Positions 23,155-31,129 of a stretch of 64,000 nt of DNA are shown here, piece by piece. The position numbers were made by a program, and so were the translations under genes. Location of the stretch: assembly GCF_000819565.1 (NCBI RefSeq), contig NZ_CP004393.1, positions 3,658,001 through 3,722,000 on the forward strand, written 5' to 3'. The notes under the pieces are model-generated. The model had not been told where the DNA came from and searched no databases. It worked only from the letters and a program-made list of their open reading frames with translations. Position 1 is the stretch's first letter, and each line of letters opens with the position of its first letter. Source of the stretch: Celeribacter indicus (GTDB lineage: Bacteria; Pseudomonadota; Alphaproteobacteria; Rhodobacterales; Rhodobacteraceae).

Positions 23155-23238
23155 TTTCGAACTCCTGTTGCCGCTTCCTCTTTCATATCGCGCATGAAGA
23201 GTCCATATCGGGAGGCACCCGCAACCCGGAGACCCGCC

Positions 23239-23655
23239 ATGACAGAGCCGCTTCTCGAGGCCACCGCCCCCGATCTCGACCTGATCGAGGAGATCGCCCG
23301 CGCGACCATGGCGGAGCTGCCGCCCGCCTTCAAGGTGCTGGCGACACAGGTCTCGCTCGCGGTGATGGATTTCGCACCCGACGACCTTCTGGCGGAGATC
23401 GGGATCGACGATCCCTTCGAACTCACCGGGCTCTATACCGGCATCCCCCTGACGGAGAAATCCTCGATGGATCAGCCGATGTCGCCCGACACGATCTGGC
23501 TTTTCCGCCGTCCGATCCTCGACGAATGGGTGGCGCGGGGGGATGTCACGCTCGAACAGATCGTGGCCCATGTCACCGTGCACGAGCTCGCGCATCATTT
23601 CGGCTGGTCGGACGAGGACATCGCCACGATCGACAAATGGTGGGAATACGACTGA
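23239..23655 (+). CDS. Zincin-like metallopeptidase family protein
   Basis: 138-aa cytoplasmic protein of the minimal zincin type (formerly DUF1025). The zinc motif is VHELAHHFGWSDED near residue 117 (HExxH with a downstream acidic residue). Earlier LTGLYTGIPLTEKS and FRRPILDEW are also typical of the family. No signal sequence. Substrates are unknown. ATG 23239 follows CCCGGAGA. Divergent from gltX, which starts 84 bases away. Confidence 0.88.
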   Translation: MTEPLLEATAPDLDLIEEIARATMAELPPAFKVLATQVSLAVMDFAPDDLLAEIGIDDPFELTGLYTGIPLTEKSSMDQPMSPDTIWLFRRPILDEWVARGDVTLEQIVAHVTVHELAHHFGWSDEDIATIDKWWEYD

Positions 23656-23772
23656 CCCGCCGCGCCCCTTGCGCTCACGAGCGCGTGATCGCGCGTCGAA
23701 GGCGGCGAAACCTGTGCTATCCTTCCCGGCAGAAGCCCTTCATCCACGCTGCATTTCTCCGGGAGGACGCAC

Positions 23773-24702
23773 ATGACCGACAGCCCCTATGTTTCGCGCC
23801 GCCATCTCCTGACCGGCGCCGCCGCCCTGCCGCTGGCCTCCGCCCTGCCCTTCGGAGCGGGCGCGGTCTCGCCCATGCTGGGCGCCGCCCTGCCGCCCTA
23901 CCGGCGCTTCCTGCTCGGCAGTTTCGAGGTCACGACGCTGCTCTCGGGCACGCGCACCGTGCCGAACCCGCATGAAATCTTCGGGCTCAATGTCTCCGAC
24001 GAGGAATTCGCCGAGGTCTCCGAGGCGAATTTCATCCCCGCCGACGCGGCGCAGTTCTTCTTCACGCCGACGCTCGTGAACACCGGCAACGAGCTGATCC
24101 TGTTTGACACCGGCAACGATCCGGCGGGCATCACCGCGGCCCTCGACGCGGCGGGCTATTCCGAGGCGCGGGTGGACCGCGTGGTGATCACCCACATGCA
24201 CGGCGACCATATCGGCGGGCTCTACAGCGAGGTGCCGACCTTCGCCAATGCCGCCTACACCACCGGCTCGGCCGAGATGAACCATTGGGACTCCACGGGC
24301 GACGAGAATTTCGAGGCAAAGATCCGGCCGCTGCGGGAGGAGTTCGACCTCGTGGAGGACGGGGGCGAGGTGGTGCCGGGCATCACCGCCATGGCGGCCT
24401 TCGGACATACGCCGGGACATATGGCCTTCCATATCGAGAGCGAGGGCGAGCGGCTCCTGCTCGGCGCGGATTTCGCCAATCACTACGTCTGGTCGCTCGC
24501 CCATCCAGACTGGGAGGTGGCCTATGACGCGGACAAGGCGCAGGCCGCGGAGACGCGCCGCCGCCTTCTCGACATGCTCGCGGCCGACCGCGTGCCCTTC
24601 ATCGGCTACCACATGCCCTTCCCGGCGCTCGGATATGTCGCCGCGAGGGACGACGGCTATACCTATGTTCCCGCCTCCTACCAGATGATGATCGAACGTT
24701 GA
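23773..24702 (+). CDS. MBL-fold metallo-hydrolase, Tat-exported
   Basis: 309 aa. The N-terminus carries a twin-arginine signal SRRHLLTGAAALPLASALPF, so the protein is probably exported folded with its metals. The metallo-beta-lactamase motif THMHGDHIGG (His141, His143, Asp145, His146) is complete, with later ligands in GHTPGHMAFH and GADFANHY. It resembles the lactonase/glyoxalase II-like branch that includes quorum-quenching enzymes, but I cannot assign a substrate. Transcribed alone; a terminator-like hairpin follows. Confidence 0.88.
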   Translation: MTDSPYVSRRHLLTGAAALPLASALPFGAGAVSPMLGAALPPYRRFLLGSFEVTTLLSGTRTVPNPHEIFGLNVSDEEFAEVSEANFIPADAAQFFFTPTLVNTGNELILFDTGNDPAGITAALDAAGYSEARVDRVVITHMHGDHIGGLYSEVPTFANAAYTTGSAEMNHWDSTGDENFEAKIRPLREEFDLVEDGGEVVPGITAMAAFGHTPGHMAFHIESEGERLLLGADFANHYVWSLAHPDWEVAYDADKAQAAETRRRLLDMLAADRVPFIGYHMPFPALGYVAARDDGYTYVPASYQMMIER

Positions 24703-24723
24703 GGCCGGACCCTTCCGAAACTG

Positions 24724-24762
24724 CGGGCCGCGGATTTTCCGTCGCGGCCCGTTTCGTTTCCC
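24724..24762 (+). terminator. Terminator after the MBL-fold gene
   Basis: Stem CGGGCCGCG (24724-24732) with CGCGGCCCG (24743-24751), followed by TTTCGTTTC. Confidence 0.65.
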
Positions 24763-24895
24763 GTCCGAGCGGTTAGGATGGCCCCAACACCGCCCGACCC
24801 TCCCCGCGCGCCGGCCCGCCCGAGGCAGCTCCCGCCGCCCCGACCCACGCAGCGGCCGCGCCGCCCGGCTCCCACAGTCCTTTGCAGAGGCCCCC

Positions 24896-25846
24896 ATGGC
24901 TGAGATCCTGACGATCACGCTCAACCCGACGGTGGACCTGTCCACCTCCACGCCCGAAGTCTCCGCCGGTCCGAAACTTCGCTGCACGACACCGCTCGCG
25001 GATCCGGGCGGCGGCGGGATCAACGTCTCCCGCGCGATCCGTTTCCTCGGCGGGCACAGCACCGCCTTCACCGCCGTCGGCGGGGAGACCGGCGCGCTGC
25101 TGCTCAGGCTGCTGGCGAAGGAAGGGGTCCGCTTCACCGCCTTTTCCGTCACCGGCGACACGCGGCAAAGCATCGCCGTGACCAGCGAGGCGACCGGGGA
25201 GCAATACCGCTTCGTCATGCCCGGCCCCTCCTGGAGCGACGAGATGGTCGACACCTCCCTCACCGCGATCCGGCAGGCCGCGCCGGAGGGCGGGATCGTC
25301 GTGCTGTCGGGCTCGCAGCCGCCCGGCGTGCCGCTCGACTACCCCGCGCGCCTGTCGCGCCTTCTGGAGGCGGCGGGCGTCCAGCTTTTCCTCGACACCT
25401 CGGGCAAGCCGCTGCACGAGCTGGCGCGGCATCCCGCCAATCCCTTCGTGCTGCGCATGGACGATGTGGAGGCCGAGGATCTGGCCGGCCGGCCGCTTCC
25501 GACGCGCGCCGACACGGCCGATTTCGCCTCCGGCCTCGTCGCCGGGGGGGTGGCGCGGAATGTCATCGTCGCCCGCGGTGCGGACGGTTCGACCCTCGCG
25601 ACCGCGGAGGGGCGCTGGCACGCCTGCCGCCCGATCCGGCCGGAGGAGGTCGTCTCCGCCGTGGGGGCGGGCGACAGTTTCGTCGGCGCCTTCTGCATCG
25701 CCCTTTCGCGCGGCGACAGCCTGCACGACGCGCTCTGCTACGGCACCGCCGCCGCCTCCGCCGCCGTTCTGACGGCCGGAACGCAGCTCTGCACCGCCGA
25801 GGATGTCGCGCGCCTGCTGCCCGGATGCGAGGTGGTCCCGCTCTAG
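24896..25846 (+). CDS. pfkB: 6-phosphofructokinase II-type sugar kinase (PfkB family)
   Basis: Ribokinase-fold kinase, 316 aa, strikingly like E. coli PfkB. The shared landmarks are TLNPTVDLSTSTPEV, KLRCTTPLADPGGGGINVSR, GEQYRFVMPG and the catalytic VGAGDSFVGAF with the general-base Asp, plus the closing GTQLCTAEDV. It should phosphorylate fructose 6-phosphate, though tagatose 6-phosphate or fructose 1-phosphate are possible in this subfamily. No sugar transporter or aldolase is nearby. The stop TAG overlaps the stop of the convergent Hsp70 gene by four bases. Confidence 0.85.
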   Translation: MAEILTITLNPTVDLSTSTPEVSAGPKLRCTTPLADPGGGGINVSRAIRFLGGHSTAFTAVGGETGALLLRLLAKEGVRFTAFSVTGDTRQSIAVTSEATGEQYRFVMPGPSWSDEMVDTSLTAIRQAAPEGGIVVLSGSQPPGVPLDYPARLSRLLEAAGVQLFLDTSGKPLHELARHPANPFVLRMDDVEAEDLAGRPLPTRADTADFASGLVAGGVARNVIVARGADGSTLATAEGRWHACRPIRPEEVVSAVGAGDSFVGAFCIALSRGDSLHDALCYGTAAASAAVLTAGTQLCTAEDVARLLPGCEVVPL

Positions 25847-27075
25847 GCGTCGGCGCTTGCCAGCGCGAGCCCGTCGACCACGGCGGTGAACGCCTCGCCC
25901 CGGATCGCGCGCGCCTCGGGCAGGACCGCCTCCACCGCGTCGGAGACGACGCGCATCAGGCTCGAGCCGCCGACATAGACCACCGCGCCAATCGCTTCGG
26001 GACGCAGGTCCGCCCGCGCGAGCGTGTCCCCGACCGCCTCCGTCAGCTCGGCGCGGAAGCCCGCGAGGTCGCGGGCGAGATCGGCGGGGGCGAGCGGCGC
26101 GGCGAGGCCGCGTTCCACGAGCGACAGGTCGATCGCCGCCGCCGCCCCGCCGTTGGCCGCGATCTTCGCCGCCTCCACGGCGAAGGCAACGTCATGGCCG
26201 AGCTCCGCCTCGATCACCTCCACGAGCCGCGACAGCTTCTCCCGCTCGACCGCATGCCGTTCGAGATCGCGCGCCAGCGCCAGCGTGTCGCGGGTGTAGA
26301 GGAACGGGATCTTCTGCCAGCTCGCAAGATCGTTGAACAGCGCCGCGGGCACCGGAAGCCGCCCCTCCGCCAGGCTGCGGTTGACCTCCGTCCCCGCGCC
26401 GAACAGCGGCATCGCATGCGCGAGGCTCAGGCTGCGGTCGAAATGCGTCCCGCCGAGCCGGATCCCGTGGGAGCCCAGGATCTCGGCCCGCCCCGCCGCC
26501 TTGCGGAACAGCGTGAAATCCGAGGTGCCGCCGCCGATGTCGACGACGAGGCCGGTCTCTCCCGGTGCGAGGTCCTCGGCGGCGAGGGCCGCGGCCTCGG
26601 GTTCGGGAAGGAAACGGATCGTCTCGAACCCCGCGCGCGTGTAGGCCTCATGCAGGTCACGCTCCGCCTGCGCGTCCATCCCCGCGTCGCGCGAATGGAA
26701 ATGCACCGGACGGCCGGAGACCACGCCCGTCACCGGCTGGCGCGTCTGCGCCTCGGTGCGGGCCTTCAGCTCCGCGAGGAAGCCCGCGATCACGTCGAGG
26801 AGGCTCTGGCGCCTGCCGCCGACCGCGCGTTCCTCGCGCAGGAGCGGAGTGCCGAGCACGGATTTGAGCGCCCGCATGTAGCGCCCCTCCTCCCCGTCGA
26901 TCAGCGCCCGGTTCGCCGCCGCGCCGAGCCGCATCCGGCCGCGGGTGTCGAAGAACACCGCCGAGGGCAGCGTGCGCGCCCCGTCCTCGAGCTCCACGAG
27001 CCAGGGCCGGCCCCCGACCGCCAGCCCGACGGCGGAATTCGACGTGCCGAAATCTATGCCGATGGTCAGTCCCAT
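25843..27075 (-). CDS. Hsp70-family protein, ATPase domain only (YegD-like)
   Basis: 410 aa. The actin-fold ATPase of Hsp70 is clear: phosphate-1 loop GIDFGTSNSAVGL at residue 5, phosphate-2 VVDIGGGTSDFTLF near 190, and adenosine motif VVYVGGSSLMRVV near 370. There is no substrate-binding domain (DnaK has about 640 aa), which matches the YegD branch of unknown function. It lies 54 bases downstream of the DUF167 gene on the same strand and overlaps the pfkB stop. No DnaJ or GrpE partner nearby. Confidence 0.88.
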   Translation of the reverse strand: MGLTIGIDFGTSNSAVGLAVGGRPWLVELEDGARTLPSAVFFDTRGRMRLGAAANRALIDGEEGRYMRALKSVLGTPLLREERAVGGRRQSLLDVIAGFLAELKARTEAQTRQPVTGVVSGRPVHFHSRDAGMDAQAERDLHEAYTRAGFETIRFLPEPEAAALAAEDLAPGETGLVVDIGGGTSDFTLFRKAAGRAEILGSHGIRLGGTHFDRSLSLAHAMPLFGAGTEVNRSLAEGRLPVPAALFNDLASWQKIPFLYTRDTLALARDLERHAVEREKLSRLVEVIEAELGHDVAFAVEAAKIAANGGAAAAIDLSLVERGLAAPLAPADLARDLAGFRAELTEAVGDTLARADLRPEAIGAVVYVGGSSLMRVVSDAVEAVLPEARAIRGEAFTAVVDGLALASADA

Positions 27076-27129
27076 GACGCGCTCCCCTGGTGGCGGAAGC
27101 GCGCCTTCTACCCCTGCCGCCGCGTGGGA

Positions 27130-27402
27130 TCAAGCATCCCGGTCGAGGCGGAACAGCTTGTCGCGCGCGGTTTCGCCCCGGACTAGGGTGAGCCTGATCT
27201 TCGCCACGCCCAGCGCCTTGGCCAGAAGTTTCACCACGTCCCGCGTCGCGCGCCCGGCCTCGGGCACGGTGGTCACATAGACCCGCACCTGACCGTCCTC
27301 GACGGTGACCGCGTTGCGCGACGCCTTCGGCGTCACCCGGACCGCAAGGTGCCCGTCCTCCACGGCGGCCTCCAGCCGCGTTCTCAGTTCTGCCTTGTCC
27401 AT
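27130..27402 (-). CDS. DUF167 (YggU-like) protein
   Basis: 90-aa soluble protein of the UPF0235/DUF167 family. Seen: LAVRVTPKASRNAVTVEDG, VYVTTVPEAGRATRDVVKLLAKALGV and IRLTLVRGETARDKLFRL, the family core from start to end. Function unknown; the fold is a small alpha/beta domain. The ATG at 27402 follows AAGGAG, and in-frame codons further upstream overlap the divergent nitroreductase gene and are not used. Often found next to yggT; here it precedes an Hsp70-like gene. Confidence 0.9.
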   Translation of the reverse strand: MDKAELRTRLEAAVEDGHLAVRVTPKASRNAVTVEDGQVRVYVTTVPEAGRATRDVVKLLAKALGVAKIRLTLVRGETARDKLFRLDRDA

Positions 27403-27487
27403 ATCCGTCTCCTTACCCGAAGGCGGTTGAAGTTGCGCGCAAAAACGCCGACATGGAAGACGACTGCACCAGAAAGGGCCCATCCCG

Positions 27488-28066
27488 ATGCCTGAAAAGA
27501 ACCAAGCCGCCCTCGATTTCCTGCTCACCCGCCGGTCCCGGCCCGCGAAGACGCTCACCACCCCCGTGCCGGAGCGCGCGGAGATCGAGCTCCTGCTGAC
27601 CGCCGCCGCGCGCACGCCCGATCACGGCAAGCTCGAGCCCTGGCGCTTCATCGTCTTCGGGAAGGCCGCCCTGGCACGGCTTGCCGACCGCGTCGTCCCG
27701 CTCGGCGAGGCGCGCGGGATCGCCGAAGAGAAGATCGAGAAGCTGCGTCGCCAATATGCCGATGCCGACCTCGCCATCGCGGTGGTCTACGCGCCGAAGG
27801 ACAGCGACAAGGTGCCCGAGATCGAACAGCGCTATTCCGCGGGGGCGGTGTGCCTGTCGCTGCTGAACGCGGCGCTGGCCGCGGGCTGGGGGGCGAACTG
27901 GCTCTCGGGCTGGGCCTCGCACGATGCGGAATTCTGCGCCGCGGAGCTCGGCCTCGCGCCGCATGAGAGCGTCGTCGGCTTCGTCCATATCGGCACGGAG
28001 AGGCTCGCCCCGCCGGAACGCCCGCGCCCGGACATCGCCGCGATCACGAGCTGGGTGGACGCCTGA
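27488..28066 (+). CDS. Nitroreductase-family flavoprotein
   Basis: 192-aa FMN-dependent NAD(P)H oxidoreductase of the YdjA-like branch of short nitroreductases. The FMN-binding N-terminus LTRRSRPAKTL and ARTPDHGKLEPWRFIVFG are typical, as is the C-terminal AELGLAPHESVVGFVHIGT. Physiological substrate unknown. The TGA overlaps the ATG of the next gene by one base (TGATG), so the EI24 protein is translationally coupled to it. Confidence 0.88.
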   Translation: MPEKNQAALDFLLTRRSRPAKTLTTPVPERAEIELLLTAAARTPDHGKLEPWRFIVFGKAALARLADRVVPLGEARGIAEEKIEKLRRQYADADLAIAVVYAPKDSDKVPEIEQRYSAGAVCLSLLNAALAAGWGANWLSGWASHDAEFCAAELGLAPHESVVGFVHIGTERLAPPERPRPDIAAITSWVDA

Positions 28067-28764
28067 TGGTCTCCGATTTCGCGAAGGCGCTCGCGCAGAT
28101 GGGCGACAGGCGGTTCCAGGCGGTGCTCGCCAAGGGGATCGGCCTGACGCTCGCCCTCCTCGTCGCGGTCTACCTCGCCTTCGTCTGGATCATCGGCGCC
28201 TTCGTGCCCGACACCTTCACCCTGCCGCTGATCGGCGAGGTCGCCTGGGTCGACAACGCGCTCTCGATCGGATCGTTCTTCTTCATGATCCTGCTGTCGG
28301 TCTTCCTCATGGTGCCGGTCGCCTCCGCCTTTACCGGCCTCTTCCTCGAGGAGGTGGCCGAAGCCGTCGAGGACCGGTACTACCCCGGCCTTCCCGAGGT
28401 GCCGCGCCAGACGCTCTGGGACATCACGATGGACAGCCTCGGGTTCCTCGGCGTGATCGTCGCGGCCAATCTCGTGGCGCTGGTGCTCTATCTCCTCCTC
28501 AACGTCGCAGCCCCGGTGATCTTCTGGGCGCTCAACGGCTTCCTGCTCGGGCGGGAATATTTCCAGCTCGTCGCGATGCGGCGCCTCGGGCGGGAGGGCG
28601 CGAAGGCGGCGCGGGCCCGGCACATGCCGAAGATCTGGCTCGCCGGGGCGCTGATGGCGGTGCCGCTCTCCATCCCGGTCGTGAACCTGCTGATCCCGGT
28701 GCTCGGGGCGGCCACCTTCACGCATCTGTTCATGCGGCTCGAGGGCGGCAGAGCCGCGCCGTGA
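28066..28764 (+). CDS. EI24/CysZ-like inner membrane protein
   Basis: 232 aa with about four to six hydrophobic segments: GLTLALLVAVYLAFVWIIGA, FFFMILLSVFLMVPVASA, VIVAANLVALVLYLLLNVAA, and LAGALMAVPLSIPVVNLLIP. The central LNGFLLGREYFQLVAMRR is the EI24-family signature. CysZ of this family is a sulfate permease; whether this copy moves sulfate is unknown, and the window's sulfate-activation gene is 21 kb away. Its 3' end carries a GTGAGTATTT motif also seen after tdk. Confidence 0.85.
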   Translation: MVSDFAKALAQMGDRRFQAVLAKGIGLTLALLVAVYLAFVWIIGAFVPDTFTLPLIGEVAWVDNALSIGSFFFMILLSVFLMVPVASAFTGLFLEEVAEAVEDRYYPGLPEVPRQTLWDITMDSLGFLGVIVAANLVALVLYLLLNVAAPVIFWALNGFLLGREYFQLVAMRRLGREGAKAARARHMPKIWLAGALMAVPLSIPVVNLLIPVLGAATFTHLFMRLEGGRAAP

Positions 28765-28788
28765 GTATTTCGGGCAGCAAAAAGCTCA
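28760..28788. repeat. 3'-end motif, copy 1 (GTGAGTATTT...CAGCAAA...CTCA)
   Basis: The stop codon of the EI24 gene lies inside GTGAGTATTT, followed by GGGCAGCAAAAAGCTCA, where TCA is the stop of the convergent DUF1467 gene. The same arrangement recurs at 41253-41282. Confidence 0.6.
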
Positions 28789-29067
28789 GGAGCCGGAGAC
28801 GGGCGGGAGTTTCGCCGTCCAGTCGAGATCGCGCCAGGTGAGATCGGTCGTCAGCACGAAGGTCACGAGCCCGGCCCAGATCACCGTCGCGACCACCGTC
28901 ACCCAGAGCGCCTTTCGCTTCGGGTTGTAGTTGGCCGGGGCGCCGTCATGGGTGCCCTCGACCTTCTGTCCCATGTCGCCCTGGGTCTTCAGCCCGATCG
29001 GAAGGGCGATGAACATGGTCAGGAACCATGTCACGGCATAGAGGACGAAAGCGGAGGTGATGGCCAT
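28786..29067 (-). CDS. DUF1467 family membrane protein
   Basis: 93 aa with two membrane helices: AFVLYAVTWFLTMFIALPIG and ALWVTVVATVIWAGLVTFVL. The loop between them has GAPANYNPKRKAL. This matches DUF1467, a family almost confined to Alphaproteobacteria. It is regularly found beside methylmalonyl-CoA epimerase, as here, where it begins 26 bases after the mce stop and is probably cotranscribed. Function unknown. Confidence 0.9.
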   Translation of the reverse strand: MAITSAFVLYAVTWFLTMFIALPIGLKTQGDMGQKVEGTHDGAPANYNPKRKALWVTVVATVIWAGLVTFVLTTDLTWRDLDWTAKLPPVSGS

Positions 29068-29092
29068 GGCGGCGCTTCCTTCTGTGGGTCGT

Positions 29093-29497
29093 TCAGACCT
29101 GTTCGAGTTCGATCAGGCAGCCGTTGAAATCCTTCGGGTGCAGGAACAGCACCGGCTTGCCATGCGCGCCGGTCTTCGGCTCGCCGTCGCCCAGCACGCG
29201 CGCGCCCTCGGCCTTCAGACGGTCGCGCGCGGCGAGGATGTCCTCCACCTCGTAGCAGATGTGGTGGATGCCGCCGGCGGGGTTCTTTTCAAGATAGCCG
29301 CTGATCGGGGAATTGTCACCCAGCGGGTGAAGCAGTTCGATCTTGGTGTTCGGCAGTTCGATGAAGACGACGGTCACCCCGTGGTCGGGCTCGTCCTGCG
29401 GCGGGTTCACCTTTGCGCCGAGGGTGTTGGCGTATTGCGCCGAGGCCGCCTCCAGATCCGGCACGGCAATGGCGACATGGTTCAGGCGTCCGATCAT
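29093..29497 (-). CDS. mce: Methylmalonyl-CoA epimerase
   Basis: Interconverts (R)- and (S)-methylmalonyl-CoA in the propionyl-CoA to succinyl-CoA route; some Rhodobacteraceae also use it in the ethylmalonyl-CoA pathway. 134-aa VOC-fold protein. Metal ligands are visible as His7 in RLNHVAIAVPD, GGIHHICYEV in the middle, and Glu in GCLIELEQV at the end. The length matches the family. First gene before DUF1467. The mutase and propionyl-CoA carboxylase are not in this window. Confidence 0.93.
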   Translation of the reverse strand: MIGRLNHVAIAVPDLEAASAQYANTLGAKVNPPQDEPDHGVTVVFIELPNTKIELLHPLGDNSPISGYLEKNPAGGIHHICYEVEDILAARDRLKAEGARVLGDGEPKTGAHGKPVLFLHPKDFNGCLIELEQV

Positions 29498-29652
29498 CCG
29501 ATCCTCCGTTGTCAGGCTGTTCCGCCCGGCTTATCGCGTGCGCGGGAGGGTGCCGCAAGGGCCGTTAGCGCCAACCGCGGGTTTTGCGCGCGGCGGGTTA
29601 ACGGCTCCTTCACCGGAGTCGGGGTTAAATCCGAGTCGCATTGGACGGAGCC

Positions 29653-30372
29653 ATGACCATGACCGACAGTTTCGAAAGCCTTCTCGCCGCGCCGACGCCC
29701 GACCGCCCGCTCCTGGGCCTGACCGTCCTCCTGGTGGAGGACAGCCGCTTCGCCTCGGAGGCGATGCGCCTTCTGTGTCTGCGTTCAGGCGCGCGCATCC
29801 GCCGGGCCGACAGTCTCGCGGCGGCGCGAAAGCACCTGCGCGTCTATCGCCCGAACGTGGTGATCGTGGATCTCGGCCTTCCCGACGGGTCGGGCGCGGA
29901 GCTGATCGGGGAGCTGGACGCCGCGCGGCCGCGGGTCGACGTGCTGCTCGGCATGTCCGGCGACAGCGGCGCGGAGAGCCTGGCGCGGGAGGCCGGCGCC
30001 GACGGTTTCATCGGGAAGCCGATTTCCTCGCTCGGGACATTCCAGGCGGCCGTGTTGGGCGCCCTTCCGCCCGAGGCCCGGCCCCGCGGGCTGCGGGCGG
30101 GGGCCGAGGACCGCGTCTCCCCCGACCCGATCGCGCTCCAGGACGATTTCGTGCATGTCGCGGACCTGCTCACGACGGAGACCGGCGAGGGGATGCTCGA
30201 CTATATCGCGCAGTTCCTCTCGGGCGTCGCCCGCACCGCCGGAGACGGGGAGATGGAGGATGCCGCCCGCCGCCTCGCAGGGCTGCGGCAGGCGGGCCTG
30301 CCCTACGGGCCGGAGATCGCCCGGATCGCGGGGCTGGTCCATGGCCGGATCGAGCCGCGAAAGGTCGTCTGA
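29653..30372 (+). CDS. Response regulator with a helical C-terminal extension
   Basis: 239 aa. Residues about 20-140 form a receiver domain. VLLVEDSRFASE holds the acidic pair, Asp in VVIVDLGLPDGSG is the phosphorylation site, and Lys in GFIGKPISS is the conserved lysine. The remaining ~100 residues are helical (VADLLTTETGEGMLDYIAQF, then AARRLAGLRQAGLPYGPE) and have no recognisable DNA-binding or enzymatic domain, so output is probably by protein contact. No histidine kinase is adjacent. I chose ATG 29653, after GACGGAG. The EcfG-type promoter of the next gene follows its stop. Confidence 0.85.
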   Translation: MTMTDSFESLLAAPTPDRPLLGLTVLLVEDSRFASEAMRLLCLRSGARIRRADSLAAARKHLRVYRPNVVIVDLGLPDGSGAELIGELDAARPRVDVLLGMSGDSGAESLAREAGADGFIGKPISSLGTFQAAVLGALPPEARPRGLRAGAEDRVSPDPIALQDDFVHVADLLTTETGEGMLDYIAQFLSGVARTAGDGEMEDAARRLAGLRQAGLPYGPEIARIAGLVHGRIEPRKVV

Positions 30373-30385
30373 GGGAGCGTCCCGT

Positions 30386-30411
30386 GGAACCGCCGGAGGC
30401 GCCAAGGCGTT
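30386..30411 (+). promoter_or_regulatory. EcfG (general stress sigma factor) promoter
   Basis: GGAAC (30386-30390), 17 bases, CGTT (30408-30411). This matches the published alphaproteobacterial general-stress consensus GGAAC-N16/17-CGTT and faces the hemerythrin gene 35 bases downstream. Confidence 0.7.
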
Positions 30412-30445
30412 GTCCAGACAAGTTTTTCAAGAGTGAGAAGGTCCA

Positions 30446-30922
30446 ATGCCAAGCATCTACGACGCCATCAAGGCCGACCATGACAGCCATCGCGAGCTGC
30501 TTGCCACCATCGCCGGGACAGAGGGCGACAGCGAGGCCCGCCGCAAGGCGTGGCACGAGTTCTTCTACGACGTCAAAAGCCATGCCGCCGCGGAGGAGGA
30601 GGAATTCTATTCCCGGCTCATGTCGGAAACATGGGGGCAGGACGCCGCCCGCCATTCGGTCGAGGAACATGCCGGGATGGACGATCTCATGGAGGAGCTC
30701 GACGGGATGGACATGTCCTCTCCCGCCTGGCTGAGGAAGTTCAAACAACTCAGGCACGACTACGAGCACCATATGGACGAGGAGGAAGACGAAGTCTTCG
30801 CCCGCGCGAAGGACGTGGTGGGCGAGGAGGAGAACGACGCCTACGGCCGGAAATTCCTCGACCGCAAGGAGAAGGAGAGGACGCTCGTCGACAGGAAGCG
30901 GGAGGATCACCTGGAGGACTGA
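30446..30922 (+). CDS. Hemerythrin HHE-domain protein
   Basis: 158-aa cytoplasmic four-helix protein with the di-iron ligand pattern: IKADHDSHRELL, DVKSHAAAEEEEFY, RHSVEEHAGMDDL and LRHDYEHHMDEEEDEVFARA. The C-terminus is unusually charged (Lys/Glu-rich, FLDRKEKERTLVDRKREDHLE). Hemerythrin-like proteins bind oxygen or handle iron and oxidative stress. An EcfG-type promoter upstream places this one in the general stress response, which agrees with many alphaproteobacterial GSR regulons. Ribosome site GAGAAGG before ATG 30446. Confidence 0.9.
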   Translation: MPSIYDAIKADHDSHRELLATIAGTEGDSEARRKAWHEFFYDVKSHAAAEEEEFYSRLMSETWGQDAARHSVEEHAGMDDLMEELDGMDMSSPAWLRKFKQLRHDYEHHMDEEEDEVFARAKDVVGEEENDAYGRKFLDRKEKERTLVDRKREDHLED

Positions 30923-31129
30923 CGCGCCCTGCTGCGCGGGACACGGCAGTCCGCGGGGACGACCTGCCGTCCGGGATGGCCGGTGTGCAGGAAAATCCGG
31001 CGCACCGCAAAGGGCGGCAAGAGGCGGGGGAACGCCCCCTCCCCGCGTCGGTGGGGATGTTCCTTTCCGCGCGCATGAAAAAGGCGCGGGAGGCTGCCCT
31101 TCCGCGCCGGCCGCCGGTCCGGGCGGGGC

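Noticed and set aside
21832..23598. 588-codon version of gltX
   Set aside because: The extra 148 codons are antisense to the metallopeptidase gene; the GluRS N-terminus MIVTRFAPSPTG is at 23154.
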